Below, piece after piece: positions 13,845 through 14,999 of a DNA stretch of 14,999 nucleotides. How positions within the stretch are numbered: position 1 is the stretch's first letter; every line of letters starts with the position of its first letter. The notes beneath the pieces were generated by a model. The model worked only from the letters and a program-made list of their open reading frames with translations. It was not told where the DNA came from and did not search any database. The translations under genes and the position numbers were made by a program. Source of the stretch: Rhodospirillales bacterium (GTDB lineage Bacteria; Pseudomonadota; Alphaproteobacteria; UBA8366; JADFVY01); the NCBI GenBank assembly GCA_024644185.1, contig JAHELM010000011.1:1-14999 (forward strand), written 5' to 3'.

Positions 13845-14942
13845 ATGCGGGAAATTCGGTTCGGATTTGTGGCTCTGGCTCTGGTCGCGCTGGTGGGGTG
13901 CGCGGCTACATCGGCGCCGGACATACGATCGCGGGCCGCTGCCGATCAGTTCGCCGCCGACATCCAAATGCGCCAGCGTTCCGGCGCCGCCGGCAGCGCG
14001 GCACCATCGGACATCGATCTGTTCGCCCGCATCTTCGAACGGGTTCGCGCCGATTACGTCAGTCCGATCGATGAGAGCGTTCTGCTGGCCGCCGCCAGCA
14101 CCGCCGTGGTCGAGGCCGAACCGCCCCAGGGCGATGGGTCCGAGAACTGGCTGGTCGAGCAGGCGATCAAGGGGATGCTGGCCAAGCTCGATCCGTACAC
14201 CACCTATCTGACACGCGAAGAATATGCCGCGATGCAGGATTCCATGCGCGGGCATTTCGGCGGTCTCGGCATCCGCGTCGCCAAGCCCGAGCAGGGCGGC
14301 GGAGTTCTTGTCGTCGCGCCGATGGAAGGCGCCCCGGCGGCCAGAGCCGGGCTGCGCAGCGGCGATCTGATCGTCGGCGTGGACGGCAAAAACGTCGTCG
14401 AATTGCCCATGACAGAGGTTGTCCGCATGCTGCGGGGCCGTGTCGGCACGAGCGTGATCCTGACGATCCAGCGGGCCGAGATGGCGGTCTTCGACGTCAG
14501 GCTGACCCGCGAGGAGATCCACACCGACACCGTGGAATGGCACCGCGAGGGCGATTTCGGATATCTGAAGATCGGTAGCTTCAGCGAGGACACGGACGAA
14601 CAGGTTCGTCTGGCCATTCGGGAAATGCGTCTTGCCCTTGGCAATCGGCTTTCCGGGTTGATCGTCGACCTGCGCGACAATCCCGGCGGTCTGCTGGTCG
14701 AATCGGTGGCCGTATCCGACGACTTCATGGACCAGGGCGAAATCGTATCGACCCGCAGCCGAACCAGGACTCAACGGTACAGGGCCGGTGCGGGCGACAT
14801 CGTCGACGGAGTCCCGATGGTCTTGCTGGTCAATGGCGGTTCGGCATCGGCGGCGGAGATTCTGGCCGGCGCGCTGAAGGACCATCGCCGCGCCGTTCTG
14901 TCGGCAGCCGGACCTACGGCAAGGGGACCGTTCAGACGGTGA
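13845..14942 (+). CDS. S41-family C-terminal processing protease lipoprotein, frameshifted
   Basis: A CtpA-like periplasmic serine protease of which 365 residues are readable. The N-terminus MREIRFGF..LVALVGC is a lipoprotein signal with lipobox LVGC and Cys19 as lipidation site; the following Ala suggests outer-membrane sorting. A PDZ domain spans about 137-210 (FGGLGIRVAKPE to VILTIQR). The S41 core follows, with LRDNPGG (277-283) and the nucleophile Ser333 in VNGGSASAAEIL. After AVL (residue 352) the frame yields an unrelated 13-residue tail and TGA at 14942, whereas the expected sequence resumes in another frame from 14900. One missing base explains this. ATG 13845 is chosen because it gives a complete signal peptide, although its ribosome-binding site is poor; the open frame extends to 13701. 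The gene is divergent from the dehydrogenase. Either it is a pseudogene or the sequence has an error. Confidence 0.88.
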   Translation: MREIRFGFVALALVALVGCAATSAPDIRSRAAADQFAADIQMRQRSGAAGSAAPSDIDLFARIFERVRADYVSPIDESVLLAAASTAVVEAEPPQGDGSENWLVEQAIKGMLAKLDPYTTYLTREEYAAMQDSMRGHFGGLGIRVAKPEQGGGVLVVAPMEGAPAARAGLRSGDLIVGVDGKNVVELPMTEVVRMLRGRVGTSVILTIQRAEMAVFDVRLTREEIHTDTVEWHREGDFGYLKIGSFSEDTDEQVRLAIREMRLALGNRLSGLIVDLRDNPGGLLVESVAVSDDFMDQGEIVSTRSRTRTQRYRAGAGDIVDGVPMVLLVNGGSASAAEILAGALKDHRRAVLSAAGPTARGPFRR

Positions 14943-14999
14943 TCCCCATGGGACAGGGCACGGCTCTTAAACTGACCACCGCGCGCTATTACCTGCCGT
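14900..14999 (+). pseudogene. Continuation of the S41 protease in a shifted frame (runs off window)
   Basis: Reading from 14900 in the third forward frame gives VGSRTYGKGTVQTVIPMG and then GTALKLTTARYYLP to the window end. This is the conserved S41 segment that should follow AVL, and it includes the catalytic Lys in TYGKGTVQ. It joins the upstream frame if one base is inserted near 14900, for example CTGTCGG restored to CTGGTCGG. No slippery heptamer is seen at the junction, so programmed frameshifting is unlikely. Confidence 0.85.

Overview
The window is GC-rich chromosomal DNA with tightly packed genes. It most likely comes from a proteobacterium, probably an alphaproteobacterium with autotrophic capacity. 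This rests on the form I (IA-like, 'green'-type) RuBisCO operon, the Tat-dependent TRAP transporter and the codon bias; the exact taxon cannot be read from the sequence.

Region 1 (1-4735, + strand) is a Calvin-Benson-Bassham operon in the order glpX (class II fructose-1,6-bisphosphatase, 5' end outside the window), phosphoribulokinase, class II fructose-bisphosphate aldolase, RuBisCO large subunit, RuBisCO small subunit. Gaps between genes are 23-61 nt and most genes have a clear Shine-Dalgarno. Together they cover CO2 fixation (RuBisCO), regeneration of ribulose-1,5-bisphosphate (PRK) and the aldolase/bisphosphatase steps. The PRK looks like the cyanobacterial/plant lineage rather than the short proteobacterial type. 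No RuBisCO activase gene (cbbX, cbbQ/cbbO) and no cbbR is present here.

Region 2 (4754-7555, - strand) converges on the CBB operon. It holds rtcB (3'-5' RNA ligase), preceded 48 nt upstream by a BCS1-like membrane-anchored AAA ATPase, so the two probably share a transcript. A 28-codon ORF with a good ribosome-binding site lies in the AAA leader. A canonical intrinsic terminator at 7601-7633 separates this unit from the next.

Region 3 (7660-12439, - strand) is a TRAP transporter operon in transcription order: Tat-exported solute-binding protein, DctQ-type small permease, DctM-type large permease, an amidase-signature hydrolase, and a 56-residue two-helix membrane protein not previously listed as an ORF. 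The operon probably imports an organic acid and processes a related amide. A GC-rich hairpin between the binding protein and permease genes could set their expression ratio.

Region 4 (12731-14999) has a D-2-hydroxyacid dehydrogenase (glyoxylate/hydroxypyruvate reductase type, - strand), divergent from an S41-family C-terminal processing protease lipoprotein (+ strand). The protease reading frame is broken by an apparent 1-nt deletion just before the catalytic lysine motif, and the gene runs off the window end.

I see no tRNA, rRNA, CRISPR array, insertion sequence or phage gene. Nothing here is clearly a new system. The best leads are the AAA-rtcB pair with its leader ORF, the unusual PRK, the small membrane protein ending the TRAP-amidase operon, and the frameshifted protease.
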